DNA of 64,000 nucleotides from Heliocidaris erythrogramma (GCA_025617745.1 CM046853.1:59543233-59607232), one strand, 5' to 3'. Shown: positions 24,988 to 36,934, numbered from the stretch's first letter. Program-made: numbers and translations. The notes: generated by a model not told the origin, from the letters alone.

Positions 24988-25631
24988 CCATTTGATTTTA
25001 ACCCAAGACTTCAAAGTAAATGCACAAAGCCAATCAAAACATACACAGCCTAAGTGTAATGCAAAATTCTAGTATCAATGATTAACAACATTTCAATCTA
25101 TAGCTTCAGTGTAAATCATAGCTTCAGAGTAATTTCATAAATTAAGTATACATGTTTTATGCATGCATAAAGTATCCCAAATATTCTGAGGGAAGAGAAA
25201 AAGCGTTAATTTTTTCACTCACATATTAAATCTGCTTCTTCGCTTTCTCTTTCAAAAACATTATGTGTGGTTTCAAAACCTTAACTTTTCTTCATAACAT
25301 CAGCAATGACATAAAGACTCAACAAAAAAAGGGAGAGAGGAAAAAAAAAATCATTAACCCGTGTTTGGGCAAGTACACATATTTGCATCCTTGACTGCTT
25401 TCCCTGATGGGTATGTACTCTGAAGAAAATGTCTGCAGCAATCTGCAACTCCTCTATTGGATTTCATCTTGTGTCAATACGGGGGAGTTTGACACATCTT
25501 TTAATAGTCAGGCATCGTCTTGAATCACTGCATTCTTCCTGCCCGTGGATGTGTCATGCATTAAAATCTTGGCTCTGACATTCATGTTACACAGTCTAGC
25601 CAATCTCAATGTTGTGATAAATCATCTCATC
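24988..25631. other. No gene seen
   Basis: AT-rich DNA without recognisable structure, up to the 100-bp tandem array. Confidence 0.35.
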
Positions 25632-26252
25632 AGAGCTATGTTCACACTGTGTAACAAACCCTCGATGCAAACCTCATACTGAGTGGACCTTCCCTTGCTG
25701 ACAGACCAATCAGGTCTTTGATGGGATACATAGAGCTATGTTCACACTGTGTAACAAACCCTGGATGCAAACCTCATATTGAGTGGACCTTCCCTTGCTG
25801 ACAGACCAATCAGGTCTTTGATGGGATACATAGAGCTATGTTCACACTGTGTAACAAACCCTGGATGCAAACCTCATATTGAGTGGACCTTCCCTTGCTG
25901 ACAGACCAATCAGGTCTTTGATGGGATACATAGAGCTATGTTCACACTGTGTAACAAACCCTGGATGCAAACCTCATATTGAGTGGACCTTCCCTTGCTG
26001 ACAGACCAATCAGGTCTTTGATGGGATACATAGAGCTATGTTCACACTGTGTAACAACCCCAGGAAGCAAACCTCATATTGAGTGGACCTTCCCTTGCTG
26101 ACAGACCAATCAGGTCTATGATGGGATACATAGAGCTATGTTCACACTGTGTAACAAACCCTGGATGCAAACCTCATATTGAGTGGACCTTCCCTTGCTA
26201 ACAGACCAATCAGGTCTTTGATGGGATACATAGAGCTATGTTCAAACTGTGT
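25632..26252. repeat. 100-bp tandem repeat, six full copies plus a partial seventh
   Basis: Units start with AGAGCTATGTTCACACTGTG at 25632, 25732, 25832, 25932, 26032 and 26132, exactly 100 bp apart, with a truncated seventh at 26232. Copies 2-4 are identical by eye. Copy 1 differs at two bases, copy 5 carries a small cluster of changes and copy 6 one. Each unit contains GACCAATCAGG (a CCAAT-box word). Confidence 0.97.
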
Positions 26253-26420
26253 TGACAATCTTACAGTGTGAAGATGGGTTTTTTTTGCCAGACTTGACAA
26301 ATTTTGACTTATTCTCCTACTCACTATTATTCATTAATTTGCTAGGTCAACAACACATTTGTTGGCATGCATACATCACACGGTACTGACAATATTGTGT
26401 GCTGAGAGTCAGATCGATGC

Positions 26421-26894
26421 CATTAAAGGGATTCGCCACCGGGGCGGCCGTGGGGAAAGTCAGGATTGCGTAAGCCCCATTCACTCGTACACAAAGTTTG
26501 TGCATCGAACGCGTCCGTTGGACTAAGTGGGATTACATTTCGACTGCACGAAGCCGACCGAATCTCATAAGAGAGCTCGAGCTCAGGCAGAGCGTGCATG
26601 TTTGTGCGGCGACCAGTCTATCCGAGGTTTGCGCCCCGCGGGGCAACGGCATGATTAGGTACAGTGCCGTATATAGATAGAGTCTGCCCAACTTGGCTCC
26701 AGTTGGGTAACAACATGGCGCATATATTCCATTGTTGCAAGCTTACATAACAAAGGAATATATGCCATGTTGCTACCCAACTGAAACCGAGTTGGCCAGA
26801 CTCTCTCTATATACGGCACTGATTACGTAACGATCACGGTGCCCTCTCGCGGCATTAAAACGTCCACAATCTGCGGTTGAGTATCCCTTTAATG
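26421..26894. mobile_element. Inverted-repeat element with CATTAAAGGG ends, carrying a nested element
   Basis: CATTAAAGGG at 26421-26430 pairs with CCCTTTAATG ending at 26894. The next bases, ATTCGCC, resemble the end of the element at 37551-37945 (TTAAAGGGATTCGGTAAC). The interior is GC-rich compared with the flanks and holds the separate palindrome 26662-26821. Confidence 0.6.
26662..26821. mobile_element. 160-bp long-arm palindrome (CAGTGCCGTATATAG ends)
   Basis: The arms of about 67 bp begin CAGTGCCGTATATAGATAGA and end in the near-exact reverse complement CTCTATATACGGCACTG. GATTA occurs at 26653-26657 and GATTAC at 26821-26826, a possible target duplication. It is nested inside the preceding element, so it inserted later. 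Confidence 0.85.
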
Positions 26895-27313
26895 CATGCA
26901 TCTTAAACATACAATTAGCACCCCTCTGTCTCTCATCTGATATGCAACTATTACAAATTAAATAGGCCATTTGTTTCACTTGCTCATATTATATCTACAT
27001 GTATATGTAATAATTTTTTTTTCTCAGTAACTTGCTAAAGACTTTTCTGATATGGCAACTATTACCAAATTCACATCATCCATGAATAAATGAGATTTGT
27101 TTGTGTTTTTCCCCTCTTATTTCCCCTTTTTTCTTTGGTGAAAGAATTTTTTTTCAATTCAGTGATAGAAATGGGATTTTAAAAAAATATTTTTCGAAAA
27201 TAATTGGAGGTTGAGACAAAAACGTTGAAAACAAATTTGATTACATATGAAATCATAGAGTAAATAGCTCTTTTTAGGCTGATTCTGTGAAATGGTCTGG
27301 TGCTGCAACATAT
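26895..27313. other. No gene seen
   Basis: AT-rich with several T runs; only short frames. Confidence 0.35.
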
Positions 27314-27472
27314 TAAAGGCTTTTACCGTTTTATTTCATCCAAACATAAAATATCTCGAGACATTACCACTGACTAATGGCACTGTTACAAGAATAACTT
27401 GCAAGCAATGATCATATCGAAAAGGTGTTTTTTTTTTCATGATTGGATGAAATAAATGGATAAAAGACTTTG
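27314..27472. mobile_element. Fold-back element, ATTTCATCCAA arms
   Basis: AAAGGCTTTTACCGTTTTAT and ATTTCATCCAAACAT on the left are mirrored by ATGATTGGATGAAAT and TAAAAGACTTT on the right. The arms are about 33 bp with several mismatches; no coding frame. Confidence 0.6.
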
Positions 27473-28063
27473 TAACAGACACACTTCAAGGAATTGCCCT
27501 TTGGCATGTGATGTGTCAATTCCATACACACAGTTGCAAGTTTCTCAACAATGAAAAAAGAAGGTAACAGTCTGCAAGCCAAAACTTATGAGACTCCCTC
27601 GGTCCCATCTGTTAATTGTTCAGTTAGTCCAAATCTCCATGTCTTCCTATTCCAAGAAAGTCCCTTGATGTCTATATCCAAAGTGACATGTTCCTTGGTA
27701 AACCAATAGACTTTGTCCTTGAGTCGGTGAGGTAGGTGTTATTCATCATCATCACCAAACCCTATCCCCCTTGGATTTCTTAGACAGGAATAAAGAAAAA
27801 GAAAGGGGATAGAAAAAAGACAGACTGAGAATGAGGAAGAGGAAGGGAGACAAAGGTGGAGACGGAGAGAGCCGGAGAACAAGGGAGAGACAGAAACAGG
27901 AAAAGCAGACTGAAAGGTAGACATGAAAAAAAGAGAAATAGAAAAGCAGACCATGAAATATGATTACATTCAAAGGACAACATCAAGAAAAGTAGACAGC
28001 AATGGAAAAAGAGAAAGAAAGGTGACTAAATGGTATGTTTTACTTGGGGAAAGTTTAAGAGAG

Positions 28064-28100
<37 letters not shown>

Positions 28101-28358
28101 TAGATCATAGAGAGAGAGAGAGAGAGAGGGGGGGGGGTGGGGTAGGGAGAGAGAGAGAGAAGGAACTGTGTAAAGTAAGAGTTCTAGCATATAACACAAT
28201 TCACAAGTTTATTGGTAACACCATAATTCTGTAGCAAAGAAATACATACTTGTCACAATATTGGCTAAATAATTCATTATCTTTTGTCCCCTAATGAATT
28301 AATGAATAAATAACCACATTTTTCAAAAGTGTGTAAACAAACGTGAGAAGAGATATCA
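27473..28358. other. Purine-rich stretch with GA microsatellites, no gene seen
   Basis: 27780-27960 is A/G-rich. (GA)n blocks run at about 28064-28165 with an embedded run of 10 G. The overlapping frames in several registers are repeat translations. Confidence 0.5.
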
Positions 28359-28365
28359 GTCTGAT

Positions 28366-28387
28366 CAAGGAGTTATCACACTCCTTG
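28366..28387. mobile_element. Micro-hairpin element, deleted copy, with 7-bp direct repeats
   Basis: CAAGGAGTTATCACA joined to CTCCTTG is flanked on both sides by GTCTGAT (28359-28365 and 28388-28394). It equals the element at 39397-39429 with 11 internal bases missing. Outer bases ATATCAG/CTGATAT also pair. Confidence 0.65.
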
Positions 28388-28394
28388 GTCTGAT

Positions 28395-29244
28395 ATACAT
28401 GTATACCTTGGCTGATATAATTGCATAATTATCTCATAAACCACCCACATACAAGCTTCAGGGGAGTAATTTCATTATCTCCCTCTCTCACTCTCTCTCT
28501 CTCTCATTCTCTATCTCTGATACTTATTTACATATTTTTTTTCCCTAATTTATGTGCTTGCCAGTTCCAAATCACCCATTTCTAACCTGGAAAGCCACAC
28601 AAGTTCAGCTAGTTGCATTAATTATCCCCCTGTGTCTTCTTAAGAGGTAAAGAATGTGATATGTCACATTTTCAGGATCAAGTCATCTCAATCTGAAACA
28701 GCTGGTTCAGTAGTTTTCAAGCCAATATTTGTTTGTATCAATTTTTTATCAACAATATAGTCCAAAATCCTTGGAAATTCACCTAGGTGAAAATGAAACA
28801 ATGCGTTAATGACATTACAGGGGAAGAGCCTGTAATGAGGGTAGACGAAGGGGGTAATTTGCCACACAAGAAAATAACACAGGGTTCAAAATTTCTCCAT
28901 TTTTTTTCTTCAAAAGTTAGAATGCTACATTTGAACTTTCAAAACAATTTTTCCAATATCAAAGCAACTTTACATGTAAGTTGTTACCTATGGCATTCAA
29001 GTTAGTTATTTTCATTGCTTCCTTTTTCTAATAGGATTCTTTGTTAGTATAATTTGTTTTGTTTTTTTAATCTAAATTTCTTGCAAAAATCATCTAAATT
29101 TAGATTATGAAGTTTCTTTTTCAGTTGTTTATCTATAATATACATATATATTCAACAGGAAATGTGTTTAATTTCTTTCTCTGACAACTGTTCCTTGTGC
29201 TGTTGATTAATCCTATGATAAAACAGCACAAAATAATGAAGTTT
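28395..29244. other. No gene seen
   Basis: AT-rich with a (CT)n tract at about 28485-28506; a 72-codon frame at 28787-29005 (+) is unsupported. Confidence 0.35.
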
Positions 29245-29525
29245 TCTATTTTTTGTTGCGGAAACACAGATACTGGCCAAATAGTGTGGAAATTGTTAAT
29301 TGGGAGTTTCCTCATTCCTTACGCAATGATCAGATAATAATCACATCATGAAATGGCAATAACACAAGTGGGATATTTCCAAAGTTTAAATCTTTTTTTC
29401 ATAAACACAGATAATGGCCAAAAGAGTGGAAACCGTTAATGTGGAGTATCCTCATTCACTATGCAATGATCAGATAATTATCACATCATGAAAAGGCAAA
29501 TAACGCAAGTGAAATATTTCCAAAT
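29245..29525. repeat. Two-copy tandem duplication, period about 141 bp
   Basis: ACACAGATACTGGCCAAA at 29264 and ACACAGATAATGGCCAAA at 29405 begin two copies that stay aligned through GCAATGATCAGATAAT and ATCACATCATGAAA to ATATTTCCAAA. Confidence 0.85.
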
Positions 29526-30590
29526 TGGCTCAAAATCAAAAGATGGAAATTGAATTCATCCTGAAGGGCTAGTAATGTTGGTCAGTTTCTTGTTTCCTCA
29601 CAAGATTAAATCTGCATTTGATCATAAAGTTATCACCTACTGCACTTGTTTCCTGTCTCTTTGAAGATATTACTGCTTCTGAAGACAACATTGAGAAATT
29701 ATCCTTTATAATATGACATTACAAGGATTACAAAAATTATCAGATCTTTCAGAGAAAAATATATCACAAAATATATGAAATGATCTACAAGGCTATGTAC
29801 TACATTGTTTTAGGTTAGCAAAATGGCTACAATGTACATTTTAATATATGAAGTTTATAATTTTGGTTACTTGATATTTGAATCTGAAAATGACTAGGAT
29901 TATTACAGTGATTTTTGTTGCAGTGACCACCTACGTAAAAAGACATTTATTGTTTCTCTTTAAAACTGGTATCAAAAGAACCTGTACGTAGAGGACAACT
30001 TTCTTGTCTCCCTTTGACCTCATATATCTAAAACTTGTCAGACAGCCTACTTGATTCTAAGATGTCTACTTTCACATTGTTTGAAAGGGAACAAGTATGA
30101 ATACATATATGATTCTGATATTCACATTTTTAAATTCTATAGTGGTTTAATTAATATTACATTCAGAATTTAAAAAGTACAGAGATTCTAATATTCTCAA
30201 TTTTTTATTGTATAATTTTTTAACTAATATTACATTTAATGTTTTAAAGTATAGAGATGGCTGTTAAAGACATTGTAATTACAAAAAGAAGGAACTATTA
30301 CATATAACTTTGCAAGAAGTACATTCTAGATATGACATTCACATGAGGTGAAAACGTACTTATTCTAATCCAGCTACAAATGAGTTGCCAAACAAAATAA
30401 AATTAGATTTCAAAGAAAATTAAGGTAATCAGAACTTCCTAGAAACTTTAGCTTTTTCTCTCTCTTTAAATTATCAAAATAACATGCAATAAGAAAAATA
30501 TGGTAATTCTATTTTCTAGAGAGGTGTAATGCGCTGGCCCCTAGTCTCCTGTGACTCAGCTCTTTTCAGAGAAAGAATTTCATGGTGGAA
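29526..30590. other. No gene seen
   Basis: Very AT-rich with no supported frames. A partial internal similarity (TCTATAGTGG / AATATTACATT words at about 30135-30250) may be an old duplication. Confidence 0.3.
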
Positions 30591-30790
30591 CCACGGGGGT
30601 GACGTTTCACACCTAGGCAGTGACGCGGTTCCCGTGTCACTGACGTTTGAAAGTGCTGAATCAAAGTTGAGGAATGGAATACCGACAAGCTAGAGCTCAC
30701 CATTACGTACTCTCTCAACACATCACAACAAAACAATTCTAGTTAAGACATCGTTGTGTCTTCGTTGTTGTGTCGAAGGAAAGACAAGGT
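30591..30790. promoter_or_regulatory. Locally GC-richer island with three TGACG motifs
   Basis: Within an AT-rich setting this stretch has GTGACGTTTCAC, CAGTGACGCGG and CTGACGTTTG within 60 bp (CRE/ATF half-site words), plus the hairpin CAGTGACGCG...CGTGTCACTG. It ends in GACAAG followed by GTATATG, a possible donor. It may be a promoter with a 5' noncoding exon, but no coding exon could be attached to it. Confidence 0.25.
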
Positions 30791-31789
30791 ATATGTTTGC
30801 CTTGTGGGGGCTGGATTGCGTTAAAAGCATGGGGGAGGGGGTGGGAGGATGTTAACTTGTGATTCACACTTACATAATGTTTTTTTCTGCTTCTGAAAAT
30901 GTCATTTTTTCATCAGAGTATTCATGATTCATATTTTTTAAGGGAAACAAAGAATTAGGACTTAGAATGTGACTCTAGTGAAGAGTTCATTTATGAAAGC
31001 TCTTCATAAAAGATAAATAGCCCATCAAGAGCTCTAAAGAGTCTGATTACACATATACCTCATAATCACTTCATCATATTAATTTTCTAGAAAAAATCTA
31101 TGAAAAATAAATCATTCATAATTCAGTATGTTTAATCCTCACAGTGGCACAGAGTATACAGTATAAACATATTTCACAAATGGGAAGATGACAGATAAGA
31201 TATCAATTGTGGTTTCATTTCTCATTGTCAATTTTGCTATTTTCAGCATTCTATGATATTTCACTTCATAATCCATTAACCGATATTTGGTTTAATTTAA
31301 GAAGGGATGCTTTGCTCTGTCTGACATTTAATACAATTCTAAAGTTTTGCTGGTATGAACCACTTACGACCTGTAAAGGGGCATGATAATGCATCAGTCA
31401 AAATTGGACTCTTAATTATTTTCTCTACAAATGAACAACCTTCACATCATTGCTCTATTTGCTATCCCTGTCTGTTTGAAAACAACAGAGAATTCAGTTT
31501 TCCTTCCTTCTCAGAAATCTGAATCAAATGTACTTCCAGGCTCCGCGCATACTGTCGCTGTGCTGCCACAGAGAGAGAAAAGCGTGACCCTCGTTCTAGG
31601 TTTTTCAGTGAAAGTGAGCGAGATTGTTCAGGTCACGTTGTTGCAAGAGAGTTTTGTACTGGGATTAGTTCCAGGATATGGGATTAGTTGACCTGGTGAG
31701 CGCACAGGGACTCCGCCAAGAGAATACCCACTCACATCAGGATCGTTCACTTTCTTCCAAAACTACCGACACGATGGAGATTTTTCATT

Positions 31790-31965
31790 TACAGTCAAAC
31801 CTGTATATAAAGATAGCTCAAGGGAGACAAGAAAAGCGGTATCAGTTCTCAACAAGCAAAAGTTGTTAAAGCAGGAATTCTTTATGCATACTTTACATGC
31901 AGTCTTTAAAGACAGGTGTTCTTTCCATAAAGGTCACTACAAGATTTGTCACTGAACCATTAGAT
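31790..31965. repeat. Old dispersed repeat with CAGTCAAACCTGTATA head
   Basis: CAGTCAAACCTGTATATAAA at the left and CTTTAAAGACAGGTGTTCTT further right are roughly inverted (AACCTGT / ACAGGTG, TATAAAGA / TCTTTAAA). I read it as a diverged fold-back repeat; borders are uncertain. Confidence 0.35.
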
Positions 31966-33103
31966 GTGTCTCTAACTACAATGTTTGTCATTATCCACGT
32001 AAAATATTATGCCTCAGGCCAACATAAAATGAAAAGTTTCTGTTCTATATCAAGAATGGCAAAGTCATCACTGAACAGTCATTGCATGAACACTTATAAC
32101 ATAACAGTTTTTATCAAAGAAGTATATGATTTGGCTCCATTGGTATGTCTATGTTGCACCTTCACCTTTCCTTTTCACCACCCCCTCCCTTCACCTTACC
32201 TCTCTTCAATGTAAAGACCATTATTGTTAAAATAGTATTCTTTTAACAACCTCCCTAAACCACACCCCTCAAAAATCCATCTAGGAAAAGCATTTGTTAT
32301 CATCTTGACTTTGTTCCAGTTCATCTCACAGCTACACAATCTTGCTGAAATCAAACAGGTTGGCGAAAATCAACATAGCAACAACTAGAGATGGAAACAA
32401 ACTCTGGTAGAATCATCCCATGTGAAAGGGTGCCAGCTTTCCTCACCATCAGTAAGTGATTGTGTTAGGAGCATGTTTACATTATGTTACACTTGTAGCT
32501 TTGACAGGGAATCATGCTGCAAAGTATTTGGTTAACCTCCAGGATCAAAATCAAATTTCAGGTGCCAAAAAATTGGTTGCTTCCACTCGCCCTGAGGGAA
32601 GAGTTAACAAGAATATTTTCAAGAAACCGTGCTTGGTTAAGACCTCAGAAGAGAGTATGTGAAGACTTTCAGTTTTACAAGATGTTCAGAACTGTAAGAG
32701 ACGGTCCTGCTTATACCACTCTGCTATCATAAATTCTTCAACCTGTTGCATGTTGACTTAATAAAAGAATTCTTGTCTTGAAATAGAATAAAAATACTTT
32801 GGACGTTATAAATTTAGCTCATCAGTGCTGGAATTACTTTCAGGTTTGGTTCTCTTTTGCAGCAAATATATATCAAAGGGTGGAAAAACCGCCAGTAATT
32901 CCTTTGAAGAGTATCTTATACAGATGTGGACTTATTACATGAGGGCTTTAACATTAATGTAATAGAAACTCCCTGGCATTATTACACCACACATATGTTA
33001 AAGCAATATTACCTGCACTATACAATCTGCCATGTGTTCCGTGTAAGGACAAGCTGAAGTTATGAAAAGAGATTAACACATGCATATTTCTGACGTCCAC
33101 ACC
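31966..33103. other. No gene seen
   Basis: AT-rich with short frames only (105 codons at 31897-32214 (+), unsupported). Confidence 0.35.
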
Positions 33104-33245
33104 AGGGTAGCGTTTCATCAAGTGTTTTGTCAGTGATTTTTACCGACAAATTTGCTTTCAGCCAATCTGATGCAAGGATTTCAGTAGCTTATAACAGTTG
33201 TCAGTAAAAATCACTGACAAAACACTTGATGAAACACTCCCCAGG
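33104..33245. mobile_element. 142-bp fold-back element with arms of about 42 bp
   Basis: GCGTTTCATCAAGTGTTTTG and TCAGTGATTTTTACCGACAA on the left are repeated as near-perfect reverse complement on the right (TTGTCAGTAAAAATCACTGA, CAAAACACTTGATGAAACAC). The spacer is about 55 bp. No frame. Confidence 0.9.
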
Positions 33246-33989
33246 GACGAAATTACCAGACTGCACCTGGCTTTGACCTAGTCCTAACTAGGGACAGTCT
33301 GTGCATGATTTATTCATTGAAAACACACCTTTCAAACCCCCATGCCATTAGAAATAAATATGGTTTATAGCTTGGATTGATTACACATCCACCTATCCCC
33401 AGACATTTTTACCACTGTACAGGGACGAGGTGAGAATTACAACCACATTTCCAGTTCCGCAACAAAGACTTCTCGGCAGACAAAAAGAGGAGTAAAATTA
33501 AAGTTTGTTCATGAGCTATTCAGCAATGATAGAAATTTGCTCCTGTCCCATTCGTGACTAAGATTGTAATGTGGTGTAGATTTTTGGTCAATTATCCTTT
33601 CATGGTAGTCATTCCCTTCTGATTTGGCTCTCATTTACCTTTTAATATCCCTGGGGCAAGATCAAATTAATTAGGCATGGCTTAATCACCAAGAGTGACA
33701 AAACGGACCTTAAAATGAACCTCCAACGGAGTGAAAACGCTCTTATTTCAACACGTGAGAGAAGAGGGTACACAAGAAAAACCAGGTGTGGTCCCAATTT
33801 ATCGCTTATATGACTCATGGTGGATGCTTAGATTTGATAATGAAGCATTGACAATTGATATTGAAAACCCAAATCATCACAGAATGATGAAGAATTATCA
33901 AGTTTGCTTTCGTGTCTGCAGAGCGATTCCATCCTCAACCCACATGGGGACTTGCTAGAGGCTTGACAAAAAGATAGTAATCAGTCCAA
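33246..33989. other. No gene seen
   Basis: A 75-codon frame at 33731-33958 (+) is fairly protein-like but has no family match and no convincing splice sites, so it is not called. Confidence 0.3.
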
Positions 33990-34062
33990 CTGGTAAGTGT
34001 CAGAAAGGTGTTCACTCATAGACTTTAACATAGAATTAATGCCCTTTTGGCTCTCAACAGAT
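33990..34062. repeat. Hairpin family A, copy 4 (degenerate)
   Basis: The right arm AATGCCCTTTTGGCTCTCAA is well preserved. The left arm GTGTCAGAAAGGTGTTCA is diverged and pairs only partly. Confidence 0.6.
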
Positions 34063-34334
34063 GAAATAGTCTCTGAAAAAGAGGTAGAAATTTTTCCCCT
34101 GATCCATTATTTCAAGGTATAATACTCCTGGTATGTATTATCTAAAGTTCATAGCTATAGTTTCCAGCCTATTACCTATTCATATGCAAGAACATTACAA
34201 TAACTTCTTCGTAATCTCTATATATGAGACCAATGTATCCCATGCAGTTGCATGAGGATTATCAAAATATACATTTCCTGTTTATTTTTTCTTATAATCT
34301 CCTCAGGCAAGCATAACTATAAAAACAGATCATC

Positions 34335-34418
34335 AATATAGTCTGCTAAGAGCCAGAAGGGCATCAATATATACTTAAACACAGAGCTAACATCCTTTTG
34401 GCTCTAACCAGGTGAATA
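34335..34418. repeat. Hairpin family A, copy 5
   Basis: GTCTGCTAAGAGCCAGAAGG pairs with CCTTTTGGCTCTAACCAGG. Outer bases CAATAT and ATATTG also pair and are peculiar to this copy. Confidence 0.8.
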
Positions 34419-35858
34419 TTGCATCACTTTTCAAATTACTGATACAATTTTTTGTAAACTGCAAGGTGCAGAGATGCTATACAGACTTGCAAAAAATCCT
34501 GAAATTCAAATTGGAGAAGGAAATCTTTTGAGGCAGCAAGCCGAACGAGCTAAAATGTTTACTTTTGAAACATCAAAACCAAAATGAGGTATGCATTTAT
34601 ATTTTTTGGACATTTTTCAGCAGATCTGATTTTTAAAAGATATCTGTGCATTCGTCTTCTAATTGTTTCCTTAGATTTTTTTTTAATGGAACTGTAACAG
34701 TTTTAGAAAAATCCTGAAATGTAGCATTCCTGAAGAAATTCATTTGAGAGGTGGGGGGGGGGGGGGGGGGGAGTAGCAAGCTTCTCCTGAAAGCAAGCAG
34801 GGTTTAGTGGGAACCACAATGATGAGATCCTATGGTAACACCGTTGGGGAGACTGATGGGTGATCATCACCTGGGGCATGGTAAGAGAAGGGGTGCCAAG
34901 AGAGGACAGGAACTGGTTCAGGAACAGGAACCAGGCTACAGGAACAGGGCCCACTGTGAGGTGCTAATCAAATCATCTCAGGAAGAACTGATGAGAGATG
35001 CCCAATCACGCACTACAACATCACGTTCAGTCCTGTACAAAATGGCAGGGTGGCAGGGAGGTGGGGTGGAAATTCTAAAAACAATATCCATTTCATTATT
35101 GAGAAGATGACTGAGAAAAGCTAGGCAGAAAGTTTTAAGGAATGTCCTTCTAAATCCCTGCTCCATTATATCTTCATTCAATATAAAATTTTGTCAATGG
35201 TTTTGCCAATCGACAGAGGCTTAACGAAGTATTGTGTGTACACTCTCACGAAATCTTCAAAACCGGCAACAAATTGTCCTGACAGCACTTCAAATATACT
35301 TTCCTATTGTCAATCTCCTCCTTGGCACATACAAGTACATTTAATCTTTCTCCTCTCTCCCCCTCTACATATGTCACTACCCTCTCATCCTTCTTACTCT
35401 TTCTCTTCCCTCTTTCTACTCATATTTCATCAACCCCCTCTCTAATCCATCCCTTCTCTCATCAATCCCCTCTCTGTCTTTCTTTCTTTCTCTCTTTTCC
35501 TCTCTCAATCTCTTTCCACAACATCTTTTGCTTTTTCATTCCAGTATATTAATCACTAGGCTGTGTCTCTCATAAAGAGTTGCAATCGATTTGAATCAAT
35601 AACAACTGAAGTTAAGATCATATCAAATCACAACTCTATATATGCATAAAAAATAAGCAATATGAATTTGAAATTGGATGACTAGTGATGGATTCAAATC
35701 TTCATAAGATGGGGGCTCTGATGTACTTTTCCACTTCAATCTTCAAACAAATCTTCATTCCATCCCATTCTCTGATTGATACAGTGCCAAAATCAACCCA
35801 TTGGGTACTTCCTTTCCACCATGAATTGCAGTTTCATAATCGGCACTGGAGAAAGAAA
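34419..35858. other. No gene seen; G tract and CT-rich block
   Basis: A run of 19 G lies at 34753-34771 and a CT-rich block at about 35335-35525. Overlapping Ser/Leu/Pro-rich frames there are compositional. A 92-codon frame at 34832-35110 (+) is unsupported. Confidence 0.35.
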
Positions 35859-35927
35859 TTGGCCTGTTGAGAGCCAGAGGGGCGTTAACTTGTATGAGTT
35901 AACGCCCTTCTGGCTCTCAGCAGCCAA
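35859..35927. repeat. Hairpin family A, copy 6 (best core)
   Basis: GAGAGCCAGAGGGGCGTTAA and TTAACGCCCTTCTGGCTCTC are separated by about 9 bases, extended by TTGGC / GCCAA at the outside. The arms of about 31 bp have three mismatches. Confidence 0.9.
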
Positions 35928-36934
35928 ATCAGTCTTGATGATGAGAGACCAAGCCCATATTTTCAGACTTTCGATTAGCGACCAAAAGACGGAAATGAAA
36001 ATGGAACATTCCCTCTCCCGATGACTGGAGCCGGGATGAACTATGAGGCATCTTCACATTAATGTCAATATAAAATAGTTGATTGGTCATTTCGAAGGTC
36101 TTTGGCCCCTTCCATGCCACCAGATTTTTGAGTAATTGTCAAAAATGAACTTTCAATTATTAAATATTAACTTTTAATGATTTTTTTTCTTGAGCAAACT
36201 GGGCAAAGATATATTGCATAGGAATAAACATTAAACAAAATGTTCAACACTCCAACATTTGGGCAGGATTTGCCGCCCACAGCATTGTAGGGGTTAGAAA
36301 GCTTAGTGAAACTGAGGTGGCACAAAAAGATGCGTCTGGACACAAACGGCAAAATTGTTGGTGACAGAACTGAATGAAAAAAAAAAGAGTTGTATTTTGA
36401 AATTTGTAATGAAAGTTTTGGTAATATTAAGCCTAATCAAGATAGTAGAGGTATTTGAACCCACTCTATGTTGTAATGATATGTTTCTAAATAAAATTAT
36501 GATTTTTAACAATATGCATTTTGCGTTCCGGACGTGTCTTTTCGTGCCACTACATTCCAATAAGCTACCTTTATGCCCTGACATATTTGCTCCTGTGACA
36601 ACCGCTCCAGGCATTATGTGGTCAAAGATGATAGCCTGTATTCTCGAAAGGCGCCTAACTTAAGCCCCCCCCCCGCATAAGTGCGTAGATTTAGGCCACC
36701 GAATTATGGAGAGCCAAATGTCACCCTCTTTTAATCCTACAAAATCACCATAGTTCTGGGACTAAATACAAATATGAAAACTATGACACAACAAAATGGA
36801 TTTCTGATGATCATTTCAAGCCAGAAAATATTTTTTTGTTTTTATTTTGTTACAAAAATATAGTAATTTATACGGGACTTAGGGGTCGGCAAATGGCCTT
36901 CCATAAATCAGTGGCCTAAGTTAAGCAGTCATTG
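35928..36934. other. No gene seen
   Basis: AT-rich; overlapping frames on both strands at about 36303-36663 are unsupported. A nine-base C run lies at about 36666. Confidence 0.35.

Noticed and set aside
25632..26252. CRISPR-like array
   Set aside because: The whole 100-bp unit is repeated, with no variable spacers, and the sequence is animal.
34832..35181. Opposed frames of 92 and 67 codons
   Set aside because: They lie next to a 19-base G run; no splice sites or family match.
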